In this document: piece after piece, positions 36,451 to 46,248 of the stretch
Position numbering within the stretch: position 1 is the first letter of the stretch
Layout of the letters: each line of letters starts with the position of its first letter
Made by a program: the position numbers and the translations under genes
The notes under the pieces: generated by a model
Database searches by the model: none
Told to the model about the DNA's origin: nothing
What the model saw: only the letters and a program-made list of their open reading frames with translations
NCBI RefSeq assembly: GCF_001294465.1
Contig: NZ_LGAA01000006.1
Coordinates: 1 to 64,000, forward strand
Length of the DNA stretch: 64,000 bases
Direction: 5' to 3'
DNA from: Moellerella wisconsensis ATCC 35017
GTDB lineage: Bacteria; Pseudomonadota; Gammaproteobacteria; Enterobacterales; Enterobacteriaceae

Positions 36451-37635
36451 TTAAATCATATTCTCCGTTCTATCCATTCGATGTGCTAAAGGTAACCAGC
36501 ACAATAGAATCAAGATAGACATAGAAAACATCAACATACCTAAGCTAAATTGACCATTTTGCGGTAATAGCGCAGATAGCCACGTTGCAATACCAGAGCC
36601 GACATTTTGTAAACCACCAACCAAAGCTCCGGCAGCTCCGGCTAAATAAGGAAATGGCTCCATCGCCCCGGTAGTTGCTAACGGGAATAGCATTCCGGCA
36701 CCAAAGAAAAAAACCGCCGCCGGTACTAATAAGGTCCAAATATTCATAAACCCAAGCCAACCGGGGATCCACATCAGTATTCCCGCCAGTAAACAACAAA
36801 ATACAGCATGCCACATCAGAGTATAAAAACTTTTACTTTCTCGACCTGCATACCACGCCCCAAAAAAAGCCGCAGGAATGGGCAGAATGAATAGAATACT
36901 GACCGTGATACTGTTTAGCCCTAAAACAGCCCCCATCAACACGCCACTACAGGCTTCAAAAACTGCAACGCCGGCTAATCCACCGATTAACATCACCAAA
37001 TAAGAGGTGAATGAGCCATTAGAAAGCAATAAATGATAAGACGACAACATCTTACGTTTTTCAGGAGAAACCGGTCGAGTTTCGGGCAGCCAATGATACA
37101 TGCTGACTAAAACTGCACAGCCCAGTAATAATAAGAAAATATAACAGGCATGCCAGCCCCAAATATGTGCTACCACTCCACCTATCATCGGTGCAATTAA
37201 TGGACTCACTAGAATACCCATATTTAATAAGCTATTGGCATAACGTAACGCCGTACCTTTATATAAATCACGCGGCATGGTTCTGGCCATTACACCAGCA
37301 ACCCCGGTACCTAATCCCTGCAACCCACTAGCCACGATTAATAAATTTAGCGAAGGTGCCAAAATAGCCATTATGGTGGCGGCTAAAAAAATAGTTAACC
37401 CCGCCAAAATAACTGGACGGCGACCAATTTGATCGGACAAAGGCCCATATAATAGCTGCGAAAAACCATATGCAAACAAATATGCAGCCATAACTCGCTG
37501 TACAGAACCTGAAGGCTCACCAAAATATTTAGCGATATCAGCAATTACGGGCACATAAATAGTTTGCGTCATTTGCCCAACCGCAACTAAGGCAATTAAC
37601 ATTACTAGCAGATTAAAATTTTCTAACTTTCTCAT
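36451..37635 (-). CDS. emrD: Multidrug efflux MFS transporter EmrD
   Basis: Drug/H+ antiporter of the major facilitator superfamily with 12 predicted helices. Close to E. coli EmrD along its 394 aa: VAVGQMTQTIYVPVIADIA, the loop 2-3 motif GPLSDQIGRRPVILAG, the antiporter motif NSLLNMGILVSPLIAP, and VFFFGAGMLFPLATTGAME. In E. coli K-12 emrD is elsewhere on the chromosome; here it occupies the position of glpX between glpK and fpr. Substrate range cannot be read from sequence. Confidence 0.93.
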   Translation of the reverse strand: MRKLENFNLLVMLIALVAVGQMTQTIYVPVIADIAKYFGEPSGSVQRVMAAYLFAYGFSQLLYGPLSDQIGRRPVILAGLTIFLAATIMAILAPSLNLLIVASGLQGLGTGVAGVMARTMPRDLYKGTALRYANSLLNMGILVSPLIAPMIGGVVAHIWGWHACYIFLLLLGCAVLVSMYHWLPETRPVSPEKRKMLSSYHLLLSNGSFTSYLVMLIGGLAGVAVFEACSGVLMGAVLGLNSITVSILFILPIPAAFFGAWYAGRESKSFYTLMWHAVFCCLLAGILMWIPGWLGFMNIWTLLVPAAVFFFGAGMLFPLATTGAMEPFPYLAGAAGALVGGLQNVGSGIATWLSALLPQNGQFSLGMLMFSMSILILLCWLPLAHRMDRTENMI

Positions 37636-38332
37636 TGCTATCTCGGAAAAATTTATTCAGTCATCGAATGAACAATACCAGTGGAGCGATTTAAATAAAC
37701 ATAATCACGGCTCGTTGCACTGGCTCGCACCTTTATTACACTATTTGCCGTACTCTTAATTACTAGTTTACGTTTATCATCATGGGCTATTATTACTCAT
37801 GCCCCGTATGAAACGACGTACGCAATCCCCAAACAATATATTTGTCGGTTATTTAAAACTCCGGAAATTAATTTCGATTATTTAAGCATAAATAATCTAA
37901 TACCCTTTTTTGAGGTACACCCTCTATTTGTGACTTATATTAATCAATTCCCCGAGTTAATTTAGCCCGCAGACTATTTCAACCTGATATTAATTTATAA
38001 GCACCTATTGATGATGTAGTACCCTAGGGTATTAGTTGGTTAGCACTAAGATAACAAAATTTAAAAAATTATCGAGATAGGCTACTGTTTTATTTCAATT
38101 TTATTTTATCTTGATTTGTCAGCTTTTTCAGCCATACCTGTCAAGATAACTGTACATATTTCACTAACTTAAACCTATAAAAACAGAATAATAAGCTGCC
38201 ACACATAATCGATAACCTGAGAACACTATCTAGCATAGTATTAAATGCGGTGTTAAATGCAGCACAGCATGAAAACACGAGAGCTACTCAAGCAATCAGT
38301 AAGATATTAAACTCATAGAAGGTGAATAAGAT
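37636..38332. other. emrD-fpr intergenic region
   Basis: About 700 bp without genes, A+T-rich. It contains the 12-bp perfect palindrome TACCCTAGGGTA at 38020-38031. About 14 bp after it, TTAGCACTAAGATAACAAAA (near 38040) resembles a degraded SoxS/MarA box, which would suit fpr, but the match is poor. No remnant of glpX was recognised. Confidence 0.6.
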
Positions 38333-39079
38333 ATGGCAAATTGGGTCACAGGAAAAATAATTGAGACACGATTCTGGACAGAAACACTTTTCAGTCTAAC
38401 GCTAAATGCGCCGATAAAACCGTTTATTGCCGGCCAATATGCAAAATTAGCTTTAGATATAGAAGGAGAACGTATTCAGCGAGCCTACTCTTATGTTAAT
38501 TCACCCGACGATGAACGCTTAGAATTCTACTTTGTCATTGTACCGGAAGGACGCCTAAGCCCTAGACTGGCCACCTTAAAGCCAGGAGATTCTCTACAAA
38601 TTACTGAAGATGCCGCTGGATTCTTTATTTTAGATGAAATACCTGAATGTAAAACGTTATGGATGCTATCAACAGGTACTGCAATTGGGCCCTTTCTCTC
38701 AATATTACAACAAGGTAAGGATCTAGATCGCTTTGAACATATTGTATTAGTTCACGCAGTCCGCTACTCCTCAGATTTAAGTTATCTACCACTGATGGAA
38801 CAATTACAACAATCGTATGCAGGCAAGCTAAAAATAGTCACCGTCGTGAGCCGCGAAAAAACGGGCTCATCACTGATGGGACGTATTCCTGCTTTAATTG
38901 AAAATGGCAACTTAGAAGCTGCGGCTGGATTATCTATTTCTCCCTCAAATAGCCATGTAATGCTCTGTGGAAACCCCGAAATGGTCAGAGATACCCGAGA
39001 TATCTTACAATCAACCCGTGAGATGAAAAAACATTTACGCCGTAAACCAGGACATATTAGCAGTGAACAATATTGGTAA
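38333..39079 (+). CDS. fpr: Ferredoxin/flavodoxin-NADP+ reductase
   Basis: FAD enzyme passing electrons from NADPH to flavodoxin and ferredoxin, for Fe-S repair and activation of radical enzymes. The 248-aa protein has the FAD-binding RAYSYVNSPDDERLEFYFVI, the NADP-binding TGTAIGPFLSIL and VMLCGNPEMVRDT, and a C-terminal aromatic (QYW), as in the bacterial Fpr subclass. SoxRS control is expected from relatives but not firmly supported by an operator here. Confidence 0.96.
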   Translation: MANWVTGKIIETRFWTETLFSLTLNAPIKPFIAGQYAKLALDIEGERIQRAYSYVNSPDDERLEFYFVIVPEGRLSPRLATLKPGDSLQITEDAAGFFILDEIPECKTLWMLSTGTAIGPFLSILQQGKDLDRFEHIVLVHAVRYSSDLSYLPLMEQLQQSYAGKLKIVTVVSREKTGSSLMGRIPALIENGNLEAAAGLSISPSNSHVMLCGNPEMVRDTRDILQSTREMKKHLRRKPGHISSEQYW

Positions 39080-39179
39080 TATTATTTAATATTGTTAGAA
39101 TTTTTGCTTATAGCACAGGATGCTCTATTTAATAAGGCTCTCTACTCACTGAGAGCCTAAATGGCCATTCGGATAATCT

Positions 39180-39602
39180 TTACGATAAATAATCAACGGG
39201 TTGCGTTTTTTCACCATAGCGATTCTCAGAGGCCATTCCATGAAATGTTCCACAATCCAGCAACATAATCACCGTGATAAATAGCGGTAAAAAACGACCT
39301 ATTCCCCACTGCCAGATAGGCGCAAATTGACTAACATCTAGAGAAAATAATAAAAAAGCGATAAAAATCAGTGCCGTCCAGCCGCCAGGTTTGCCTCTAT
39401 CATGCAAACGCTTAGTAAATATTGCAGCAAGTGGATACAATACTAGAATTAATAAAGGGATAATCAGCGTATTGGGCAATGAGAAAGCTGTTTGCAATGA
39501 GGTAATAATGACCATCAAAATAAAACACAGGGCGATACCCGCCCAAAAAGGCCTGCGACCTATCCGACCTTTGAATGAAAATGCCCATTGTTGTAATGTC
39601 AT
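39180..39602 (-). CDS. yiiR: DUF805 inner-membrane protein YiiR
   Basis: Membrane protein of unknown function with the DUF805 opening FSFKGRIGRRPFWAGIAL and KRLHDRGKPGGWTALIFI, and about four hydrophobic segments. Start taken at MTLQQWAFSFKGR as in E. coli YiiR (140 aa here); the frame is open 15 nt further. It diverges from yiiQ with only 47 bp between the start codons, so their promoters must overlap the neighbouring gene. Confidence 0.88.
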   Translation of the reverse strand: MTLQQWAFSFKGRIGRRPFWAGIALCFILMVIITSLQTAFSLPNTLIIPLLILVLYPLAAIFTKRLHDRGKPGGWTALIFIAFLLFSLDVSQFAPIWQWGIGRFLPLFITVIMLLDCGTFHGMASENRYGEKTQPVDYLS

Positions 39603-39649
39603 TAGAAAGGGTTCCAATATCGAGTCAATTTGCCATTAAAAGCGAAAAA

Positions 39650-40267
39650 ATGAATATGATGAGCCAATTAGCGCACCACACAATAAAAGCCATAATAACC
39701 GCTTTTATCTATTGTTTGCCACTGTTGAGTCAAGCGCAGGAGATCCCACGACTGCCGGATAGCAATGTGGAAGTCGCCTATTTGTCACCGGACGCCCCAT
39801 CTTTTACTGAAACAATCCCTATTTTCCGCGAAAAATTTAATCTTAACAATCCAGCAACACCGTTATATGAATATAAAGTTATCGCCAATAATGATATCTC
39901 TACCCCCTATATCCGAGCAGCGACGCGCATAAATCCGCGATTTTACTCTTCTGCTGTTCTAGAACGGGGCAGCGAAAAAATAAAAAGTCTGCAACTGACT
40001 TTGCTACCTTCAGATGACCCGATTCAAGCACAAGCCGACTTAAAACTGGCTGAGCAATATATGATTGCGCTTATTCATCAAGTCGATCCGACCATCCCTC
40101 TGGATAAAGCGCCCGAACTCAATTTAGTATTAAAAAACTTTATGGCAACCAATAATCATAATCAAGCTGATGAAACTAGACTCGGCGCTATACGTTATAT
40201 TTTAGTTAAAAGTACCGATAATATCCTGACCTTTGCCGTTGAACCTATTAAACTGTTTATAAATTAA
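39650..40267 (+). CDS. yiiQ: DUF1454 family protein YiiQ
   Basis: Probably periplasmic, function unknown. After a hydrophobic signal (HTIKAIITAFIYCLPLLSQA, cleavage after QA) the mature part has the DUF1454 features AYLSPDAPSF, IPIFREKFNLNNPATPLYEY, ERGSEKIKSLQLTLLP and LTFAVEPIKLF, resembling E. coli YiiQ (199 aa). Start uncertain: ATGs at 39650, 39656 and 39659 follow GCGAAAAA; a frame from 39575 overlaps yiiR and is unlikely. Same neighbourhood as in E. coli, upstream of tpiA. Confidence 0.85.
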   Translation: MNMMSQLAHHTIKAIITAFIYCLPLLSQAQEIPRLPDSNVEVAYLSPDAPSFTETIPIFREKFNLNNPATPLYEYKVIANNDISTPYIRAATRINPRFYSSAVLERGSEKIKSLQLTLLPSDDPIQAQADLKLAEQYMIALIHQVDPTIPLDKAPELNLVLKNFMATNNHNQADETRLGAIRYILVKSTDNILTFAVEPIKLFIN

Positions 40268-40517
40268 TCTAATAGACGCTAATGACAGTTTGAATAGTCA
40301 TGATTATGACAAAAAGCAAAGCTATTCTTTTTTATCGTCTCTATACTGTACTCAGTCTATTTATCCTAAATAATTTGAGTGGACGGAAAGTATGGATACG
40401 CTTCTCTAATATGTTTGAAATAGATATCATATTAAACGCGTCTAAATACCAAGCCACTTAACCTGGGGTGGATATCAATTTATTAATCATAACAACTCTC
40501 TGGTTGGAGGAAGAAAC

Positions 40518-41288
40518 ATGCGACATCCATTAGTGATGGGTAACTGGAAACTGAACGGCAGTACCCATATGGTGAACGAACTGATCACAGGTCTGCGTAA
40601 AGAATTAAGCAGCGTTGATGGCTGTGGCGTGGCTATCGCACCACCAGCAATCTATTTGAACCAAGCAAAACATGCGTTAGCTGGCAGCCGAATCGCACTC
40701 GGAGCTCAGAACGTTGATGTTAATCTTTCAGGCGCATTTACCGGTGAAACATCTGCTGAAATGCTGAAAGATATCGGTGCTAAATATATCATTATCGGTC
40801 ATTCAGAACGCCGTACTTATCATCATGAAAGTGATGAATTTATCGCCAAAAAATTTGCGATTCTTAAAGAACAAGGTCTAATTCCTGTTCTGTGCATCGG
40901 TGAAACTGATGCAGAAAACGAAGCTGGCAAAACTGAAGAAGTCTGCTCGCGTCAAATTGATGCTGTACTAAACTCGCTCGGCGTGGAAGCTTTCAACGGC
41001 GCAGTTATTGCCTATGAACCTATCTGGGCTATCGGTACCGGCAAATCAGCGACGCCAGCACAGGCACAAGCAGTGCACAAATTTATTCGTGACCATATTG
41101 CGAAAAAAGATTCGGCAATTGCTGAACAAGTTATAATTCAATACGGCGGCTCAGTGAATGCGGCAAATGCAGCAGAACTCTTCACTCAACCTGATATTGA
41201 TGGCGCATTAGTCGGTGGTGCATCACTGAAAGCCGATGCCTTTGCAGTGATCGTAAAAGCAGCGGCAGAAGCGAAAAAAGCCAAATAA
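40518..41288 (+). CDS. tpiA: Triosephosphate isomerase
   Basis: Interconverts DHAP and glyceraldehyde-3-phosphate. TIM-barrel residues visible: MGNWKLNG (catalytic Lys), IIIGHSERR (His), [20 protein letters not shown] (catalytic Glu and flexible loop 6), and [12 protein letters not shown]. 256 aa. A strong GGAGGAAG precedes the ATG, consistent with high expression. A bidirectional terminator follows. Confidence 0.98.
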   Translation: MRHPLVMGNWKLNGSTHMVNELITGLRKELSSVDGCGVAIAPPAIYLNQAKHALAGSRIALGAQNVDVNLSGAFTGETSAEMLKDIGAKYIIIGHSERRTYHHESDEFIAKKFAILKEQGLIPVLCIGETDAENEAGKTEEVCSRQIDAVLNSLGVEAFNGAVIAYEPIWAIGTGKSATPAQAQAVHKFIRDHIAKKDSAIAEQVIIQYGGSVNAANAAELFTQPDIDGALVGGASLKADAFAVIVKAAAEAKKAK

Positions 41289-41315
41289 TACACGCGGCTT
41301 ACTGACGTAATTTAT

Positions 41316-41346
41316 AAAAAAGCGGCTCCTCTTTAGCCGCTTTTTT
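41316..41346. terminator. Bidirectional terminator between tpiA and sbp
   Basis: AAAAAAGCGGCT / AGCCGCTTTTTT with a 7-nt loop between convergent tpiA and sbp. Confidence 0.92.
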
Positions 41347-41387
41347 CATTATTCCTTGTACCTTATTTACTCTCACTGAGACTAAAA

Positions 41388-42398
41388 CTAGCGCCGAATA
41401 ATTTGATCAAATGTTCCACCGTTAGAAAAATGAATATTTTGCGCGTTATTCCATCCGCCAAAATCCTGATCAATCGTCAATAATTTCAATGCTGTAAATT
41501 GGTGCTTATATTTTTCTGCGATCGCTTTATCGCGTGGTCGGTAAAAATTCTTAGCCGCAATTTCCTGTCCAATAGGGGAATATAGATATTCTAAATAAGC
41601 TTCAGCAACGTCACGGCGTTGACGTTTATCAACGACTTTATCTACCACGGCGACAGTCGGCTCAGCAAGAATCGAAATACTCGGCGTAACAATTTCAAAT
41701 TGTCCACTCTCGCCTAATTGATTAATCGCTAACAGTGCTTCATTTTCCCAAGCAATTAATACATCGCCAATACCACGCTCAACAAAACTGTTTGTCGCAC
41801 CTCGCGCTCCGGGGTCTAACACTTCTACATTTTGATACAGCTGCTTAACAAATTGCTGGGCTTTCTGTTGAGAACCTTGATTTTGCGCTAATCCATACCC
41901 CCATGCAGCCAAATAGTTCCACCGAGCACCACCCGACGTTTTTGGATTAGGCGTTACAATAGCTACATCATTACGGATTAAATCATCCCAATCTTGAATA
42001 TTTTTAGGGTTGCCTTTGCGTACTAAGAAAACAATTGTAGAAGTATAAGGTGCTGAATTATCAGCTAATCTAGATATCCATTTTGGATTTATACGCCCTG
42101 TATTGGCTATCGCATCAACATCATAAGCTAACGCCAATGTGACAACATCTGCCTCTAAACCATTAATTACGGATGTTGCTTGCTTCCCTGATCCGCCATG
42201 GGATTGACGAACCGTCACTGTATCACCGGTTTTTTGTTGCCAATAATCACTAAAAGCCTGGTTATATTGTTGATATAACTCGCGAGTCGGATCATAAGAA
42301 ACATTAAGTAATTGGATATTTTTCGCCGATGCACCTGTCGTTATTAATAATAATATCCACGCTAATAATTGTATTTTCGCTCGCCAACATGCCGTCAT
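41388..42398 (-). CDS. sbp: Periplasmic sulfate-binding protein
   Basis: Delivers sulfate to the CysTWA ABC transporter. A signal peptide ([19 protein letters not shown], cleavage before KNIQLL) is followed by the family sequence [54 protein letters not shown] and [19 protein letters not shown]. Start taken at MTACWRAK (42398); MGIGIM at 42413 is also possible. cdh, found between tpiA and sbp in E. coli, is absent. Cys-regulon control is expected but no CysB site was identified. Confidence 0.94.
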   Translation of the reverse strand: MTACWRAKIQLLAWILLLITTGASAKNIQLLNVSYDPTRELYQQYNQAFSDYWQQKTGDTVTVRQSHGGSGKQATSVINGLEADVVTLALAYDVDAIANTGRINPKWISRLADNSAPYTSTIVFLVRKGNPKNIQDWDDLIRNDVAIVTPNPKTSGGARWNYLAAWGYGLAQNQGSQQKAQQFVKQLYQNVEVLDPGARGATNSFVERGIGDVLIAWENEALLAINQLGESGQFEIVTPSISILAEPTVAVVDKVVDKRQRRDVAEAYLEYLYSPIGQEIAAKNFYRPRDKAIAEKYKHQFTALKLLTIDQDFGGWNNAQNIHFSNGGTFDQIIRR

Positions 42399-42672
42399 TA
42401 TCCCAATCCCCATTATCGTTATTGAGATTTAAGGCTGACAGAATCCATCACTCTCGGGAAATAATAAAAATAGCCGTCTTATTCAATCGAGGAATATAAA
42501 ATCAAGGGAGTAAACAGAAATAATAGGAAAGAATCGAACCTGCGTAGCGCTGAATCAGTACTATTTGTGCACTATTCGGTGCTACACAGGTCAGATTTGC
42601 AATCAGAGTCATGCATTTATTATCAACGGATCAGGCTAAAATATCGCCATGAGGAAACCAAGATGATAAAAA

Positions 42673-43650
42673 TTAATACAATTTTTTCGCAGTTTCGTAC
42701 CAATCTTTCTTAAATACACGCTTCATGTTCATTACTGCATCAATAATATCATGATGAACTAATTTTTCATTTTGGATGCCGACACAACGGCCACCATAAC
42801 CATCAAGCAGTAGCTCAATCGAATAAGCGCCCATACGCGATGCCAAAATTCGATCATAAGCGACTGGCGAACCACCACGCTGAATATGACCTAATACTGT
42901 TGCGCGAGTTTCATGTTTAGTTTCAGCTTCAATATAACGAGCCAGTTCATCTACATCACAAACGTGTTCGGTAATTGCAACGATAGCATGACGCTTACCT
43001 TTATCGATGCCTTCTTTGATTTCAGCCAGTAACTCTTCACGATTAAATTCCATTTCACTTTCTGGCAATACTAAAAATTCACAACCACCTGCTATTGCTG
43101 CAGATAACGTAAGATCACCGCAATAACGCCCCATAACTTCGACAATAGAGATACGTTTATGAGATGTAGAAGTATCTCTTAAACGATCAATTGCCTCTAC
43201 TACGGTTTCCAATGCAGTAAAATAACCAATCGTATAATCGGTGCCCGCGACATCATTATCAATTGTGCCCGGTAAACCAACGCAGGGGAAACCAGCTTCA
43301 GTCAGTGCTTTTGCTCCCAAATAAGACCCATCACCACCAATAACTACCAGCGCATCAATTTGATTACTTTTCAGATTTTCAATCGCTACTTGGCGTACTT
43401 TTTCATCACGGAACTGAGGGAAACGCGCAGATCCTAAAAAAGTACCGCCACGGTTAATCATGTCAGATACACTGAAACGGTCGAGTTGTTTCACTCGGTT
43501 TTCATACAGGCCAAGGTATCCATCATAAATACCAAAAACCTCTAATCCCTCGCCTAGAGCTGCACGCACCACACCACGAATAGCTGCGTTCATTCCTGGC
43601 GCATCGCCACCGCTTGTTAATACACCGATTCTTTTGATCTGTTGGACCAT
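42673..43650 (-). CDS. pfkA: 6-phosphofructokinase I
   Basis: ATP-dependent committed step of glycolysis. 325 aa with [20 protein letters not shown], the [10 protein letters not shown] nucleotide loop, the catalytic [20 protein letters not shown], and [20 protein letters not shown]. Allosteric-site residues appear conserved relative to E. coli PfkA. Order sbp-pfkA as in E. coli; fieF, normally next, is missing. Confidence 0.98.
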   Translation of the reverse strand: MVQQIKRIGVLTSGGDAPGMNAAIRGVVRAALGEGLEVFGIYDGYLGLYENRVKQLDRFSVSDMINRGGTFLGSARFPQFRDEKVRQVAIENLKSNQIDALVVIGGDGSYLGAKALTEAGFPCVGLPGTIDNDVAGTDYTIGYFTALETVVEAIDRLRDTSTSHKRISIVEVMGRYCGDLTLSAAIAGGCEFLVLPESEMEFNREELLAEIKEGIDKGKRHAIVAITEHVCDVDELARYIEAETKHETRATVLGHIQRGGSPVAYDRILASRMGAYSIELLLDGYGGRCVGIQNEKLVHHDIIDAVMNMKRVFKKDWYETAKKLY

Positions 43651-44370
43651 GATGACCTCTGACTTATTAATGTGAATTGCAAATCTATGAAAAGCGCCTC
43701 GGGATGAATGCGCCTATTTAAGCGTTATAAATCGTCAGTGCTGAATTGATTCACCCTAAGATATAATACGGCAAATCATTGCCCATGCACCTGCTTTCAA
43801 TCAACCTTTTTCATTTTATTGTGATCAAGATTAAAAAATTATAGGATACAAAATCATCGCGAGTAATGGCTCCGCATTGCTATTATATTCTGCGACGTGA
43901 TTTCATTGATCAATTAAACGCAATGTAAATCCTATAAAAATCACAAATAATGCCTTTCGATAATTCTACAGTGAGTTATTTATATAACTGCCCTATTCAT
44001 TTCACTGTGTGATTACAACCACAAATTATATTACTGTACTGTTTCAATACGAGTAGAATAAACCAAGCGGTAAATATTGATAATATTGTATAACACACCG
44101 CCAGCTATCTATCGTAAGTTTAATGCCATAAACTGCAAGTTTAGTACCACAAAGTAACAACAAATAGATCATAACATTTAACCATCATGAGTGACGAAAG
44201 AAAAAAGAATATTTCACCCATCGACTAAAATGAGAGCAACCGCGCCTTTATCTCTCTATTTATCTTTCTTTATCTACTAGAAACATATAAATATTGGTAT
44301 CAAAGATAAATTAAAATAATCGATTACCTCAAAATTGCTCTCTCTTCTGAAGCTCAGATAATATGCAGAA
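43651..44370. other. pfkA-loiP intergenic region
   Basis: About 700 bp with no gene, where E. coli has fieF. It contains an imperfect tandem duplication of a 21-bp unit at 44116-44136 and 44137-44157 (AAGTTTAATGCCATAAACTG versus AAGTTTAGTACCACAAAGTA). Nothing else recognised; the pfkA promoter must be here. Confidence 0.6.
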
Positions 44371-44375
44371 AAAAG

Positions 44376-44404
44376 ACATAAAAAAGCAGCGCCAATGGCA
44401 CTGC
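44376..44404 (-). terminator. loiP terminator
   Basis: On the minus strand GCAGTGCCA pairs with TGGCGCTGC (fwd 44386-44404, one wobble) and is followed by TTTTTTATG. It lies about 30 nt after the loiP stop. Confidence 0.85.
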
Positions 44405-44432
44405 TATATTCAATTTTTAGTCTTATTTAGAA

Positions 44433-45188
44433 TTAATTTTTTTTATCTGCTGCGATACGATCACGAATATGTTGAGCACGCTCTTTAGATGGCGGATGAG
44501 AATCAAACATACTGCTATCGCTGTTGTCCATTTTCGCCAGCTTTTCAAAACTTGTTGCTAACCCTTCAGTGTTAACACCTCGTTTTTTCAATAAATCATA
44601 CGAGAAATCATCCGCCTGACTTTCTTGATGTTGAGAGAATTGAGAATTAATTAATTTTTGCCCCAAATCAGCTAACTGAGAGTTACTCAGTTGCTGAGCT
44701 ATTCCGCCTGCAGCAGCGGCGGCATTACGAGCGGCAACAGCACTATAAGCAACTTGCATAGACTTACGAGTATGACCAAGTGCAACGTGGCCCATTTCAT
44801 GCCCCAAAACACCTTCAACTTCGTTATCGTTCATTTGGTCCATTAAACCACTATAAACACGAACACATCCATTGGCCATTGCCCATGCATTAACATCGTC
44901 AGTCAGATAAACTTTATAATTAACTTTGGTGCCATTAATATTATTGCCTAATGCCTTAGATATTTTTTCTAAACGCTTAGCATATTCACTTGTAGAAGGC
45001 GCTATCTTATTTTGTGCATCCATTTCTTGGCATGCCTGATCAGTTAGCTGTTTAATATCATTATCACTCAGTGTTGCCGCTTGAAATAACTGCATACCTG
45101 AGTTGGCTAACATCCCACTATCCATTCCCTTACAACCTGTAAGTAGCACGGCAGAAAAAGCTATTGCAACAAGAGGTTTCATATTCAT
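44433..45188 (-). CDS. loiP: M48 family metalloprotease lipoprotein (LoiP / YggG)
   Basis: Outer-membrane lipoprotein protease of family M48. A lipobox LLTGC places the lipidated cysteine at residue 19; the zinc motif HEMGH is at residues 130-134, with a third-ligand region HQESQADDFSYDLL. The C-terminal FDSHPPSKERAQHIRDRI is typical of the family. 251 aa, like E. coli LoiP (252), which in K-12 lies in another part of the chromosome. Placement beside cpxP suggests a role in envelope quality control, which is inference. Confidence 0.88.
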   Translation of the reverse strand: MNMKPLVAIAFSAVLLTGCKGMDSGMLANSGMQLFQAATLSDNDIKQLTDQACQEMDAQNKIAPSTSEYAKRLEKISKALGNNINGTKVNYKVYLTDDVNAWAMANGCVRVYSGLMDQMNDNEVEGVLGHEMGHVALGHTRKSMQVAYSAVAARNAAAAAGGIAQQLSNSQLADLGQKLINSQFSQHQESQADDFSYDLLKKRGVNTEGLATSFEKLAKMDNSDSSMFDSHPPSKERAQHIRDRIAADKKN

Positions 45189-45412
45189 AATTTTATTTTA
45201 TCCTTGGACTTCGCAAGACAGTATATTTTTGCGTATCAAAGACTACGATTTTCTCGCCAAATAACAATAAGATAATCGTCAAAAATAAACAGAATATCAA
45301 TTACACAATATTCTCAATATGTGAACAAAAATGGCAGAGTAAAAATTAATATATTTAAGTTAAGATGAAATTACATAACAAAAATTAACTGTTTGCATGC
45401 CATTAATTAGAC
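45189..45412. other. cpxP-loiP intergenic region
   Basis: A+T-rich; holds the loiP promoter region. No gene recognised between the CpxQ terminator and loiP. Confidence 0.5.
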
Positions 45413-45471
45413 AAAAAAAAGCCCCTAAAAGGGGCTATAAAAGACAGGGATGGTGTCTATGGCAAGGAAAA
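45413..45471 (-). ncRNA. cpxQ: CpxQ small RNA from the cpxP 3' UTR
   Basis: On the minus strand, downstream of cpxP, the sequence UUUUUCCUUGCCAUAGACAC continuing CAUCCCUGUCUU agrees with the conserved 5' and central part of E. coli CpxQ as I remember it. It ends in a terminator GCCCC-UUUU-GGGGC followed by eight Us. CpxQ is an Hfq-dependent RNA released from cpxP mRNA by RNase E that represses envelope protein mRNAs. Length here is about 59 nt. The distance from the cpxP stop (about 49 nt) is longer than in E. coli. Confidence 0.9.
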
Positions 45472-45520
45472 ACTTAGATGTTGCTAGTGCTACTACAATT
45501 GAGAGAAAAAGGGCATTAAT

Positions 45521-46096
45521 TTACTGCTGTAAAGCTTGAAACTGTTTCATACGCTGTTGATGCTGTTGTTCTAATTGCGCTTTTTGTTCTGGCGTTAATA
45601 ACTGATATAATTCATGATGAACTCGCGCCATATTAATTCGATGTTCAACATCGCGTTGTAACTGCTTCTCTATTTCTGCACGTACTGCCGATTCATCAAA
45701 TGTGTCTGCTGTCACCAATTTACGAATAATTTCACGATCTTGAATAAGATCTGGATTATCCTGACGAGACAGGCGCAAGGTAGCCATTAAATCTCGCATT
45801 TGCTGACGTTGTTTTTCGTTTAACGTGATACCATTAAACATAAACGTACTTGCATTATCTTGATAACCACGCATCACGCCACGATGATATTGACTGATAC
45901 TCACTCTATTACCAGACAATAATTCAGAAGATGAATCGTGCTGAGACTGTAGCTGACGATTATTTATCTGTTCAGTGGTACTGTTTGTAGCTTGATGAGT
46001 GTCACTATTTATTAGGCTGTCGGTAGTATCTGCTAAAGCGGCCGTCGGTCCAACAATTAACAGTGACATCAAGGCTAGCGTCGCTATTTTATGCAT
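45521..46096 (-). CDS. cpxP: Periplasmic Cpx-pathway inhibitor CpxP
   Basis: Spy/CpxP-family periplasmic adaptor that dampens CpxA and helps degrade misfolded proteins. Signal peptide MHKIATLALMSLLIVGPTAA (cleavage after ALA); both family LTxxQ-type repeats are present, GITLNEKQRQQMRDLM and QLLTPEQKAQLEQQHQQRM. At 191 aa it exceeds E. coli CpxP (166) because of a polar, Ser/Thr/Gln-rich stretch after the signal. Divergent from cpxR, with a perfect CpxR box between. Confidence 0.92.
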   Translation of the reverse strand: MHKIATLALMSLLIVGPTAALADTTDSLINSDTHQATNSTTEQINNRQLQSQHDSSSELLSGNRVSISQYHRGVMRGYQDNASTFMFNGITLNEKQRQQMRDLMATLRLSRQDNPDLIQDREIIRKLVTADTFDESAVRAEIEKQLQRDVEHRINMARVHHELYQLLTPEQKAQLEQQHQQRMKQFQALQQ

Positions 46097-46179
46097 TCTT
46101 GACCTCTGTTTTCTCGGCGGTGCTGTTGATTCGATGTAGACAACTATACCTCCGCGGCTGCAAACTACCGTCAGAGCAT

Positions 46180-46194
46180 GTAAAATAACGTAAA
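46180..46194. promoter_or_regulatory. CpxR box between cpxP and cpxR
   Basis: GTAAA-ATAAC-GTAAA is an exact match to the GTAAA-N5-GTAAA consensus. It lies 83 bp from the cpxP start and 54 bp from the cpxR start, so phosphorylated CpxR could drive both. Confidence 0.93.
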
Positions 46195-46248
46195 GTCATG
46201 GAATCGTGGTGATTGTTATCGTATTTTGGCAGCAGGAGGAATTAATTC

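Noticed and set aside
38030-38060. SoxS/MarA box before fpr
   Set aside because: GCAC is present but the second conserved half fits only with altered spacing and several mismatches.
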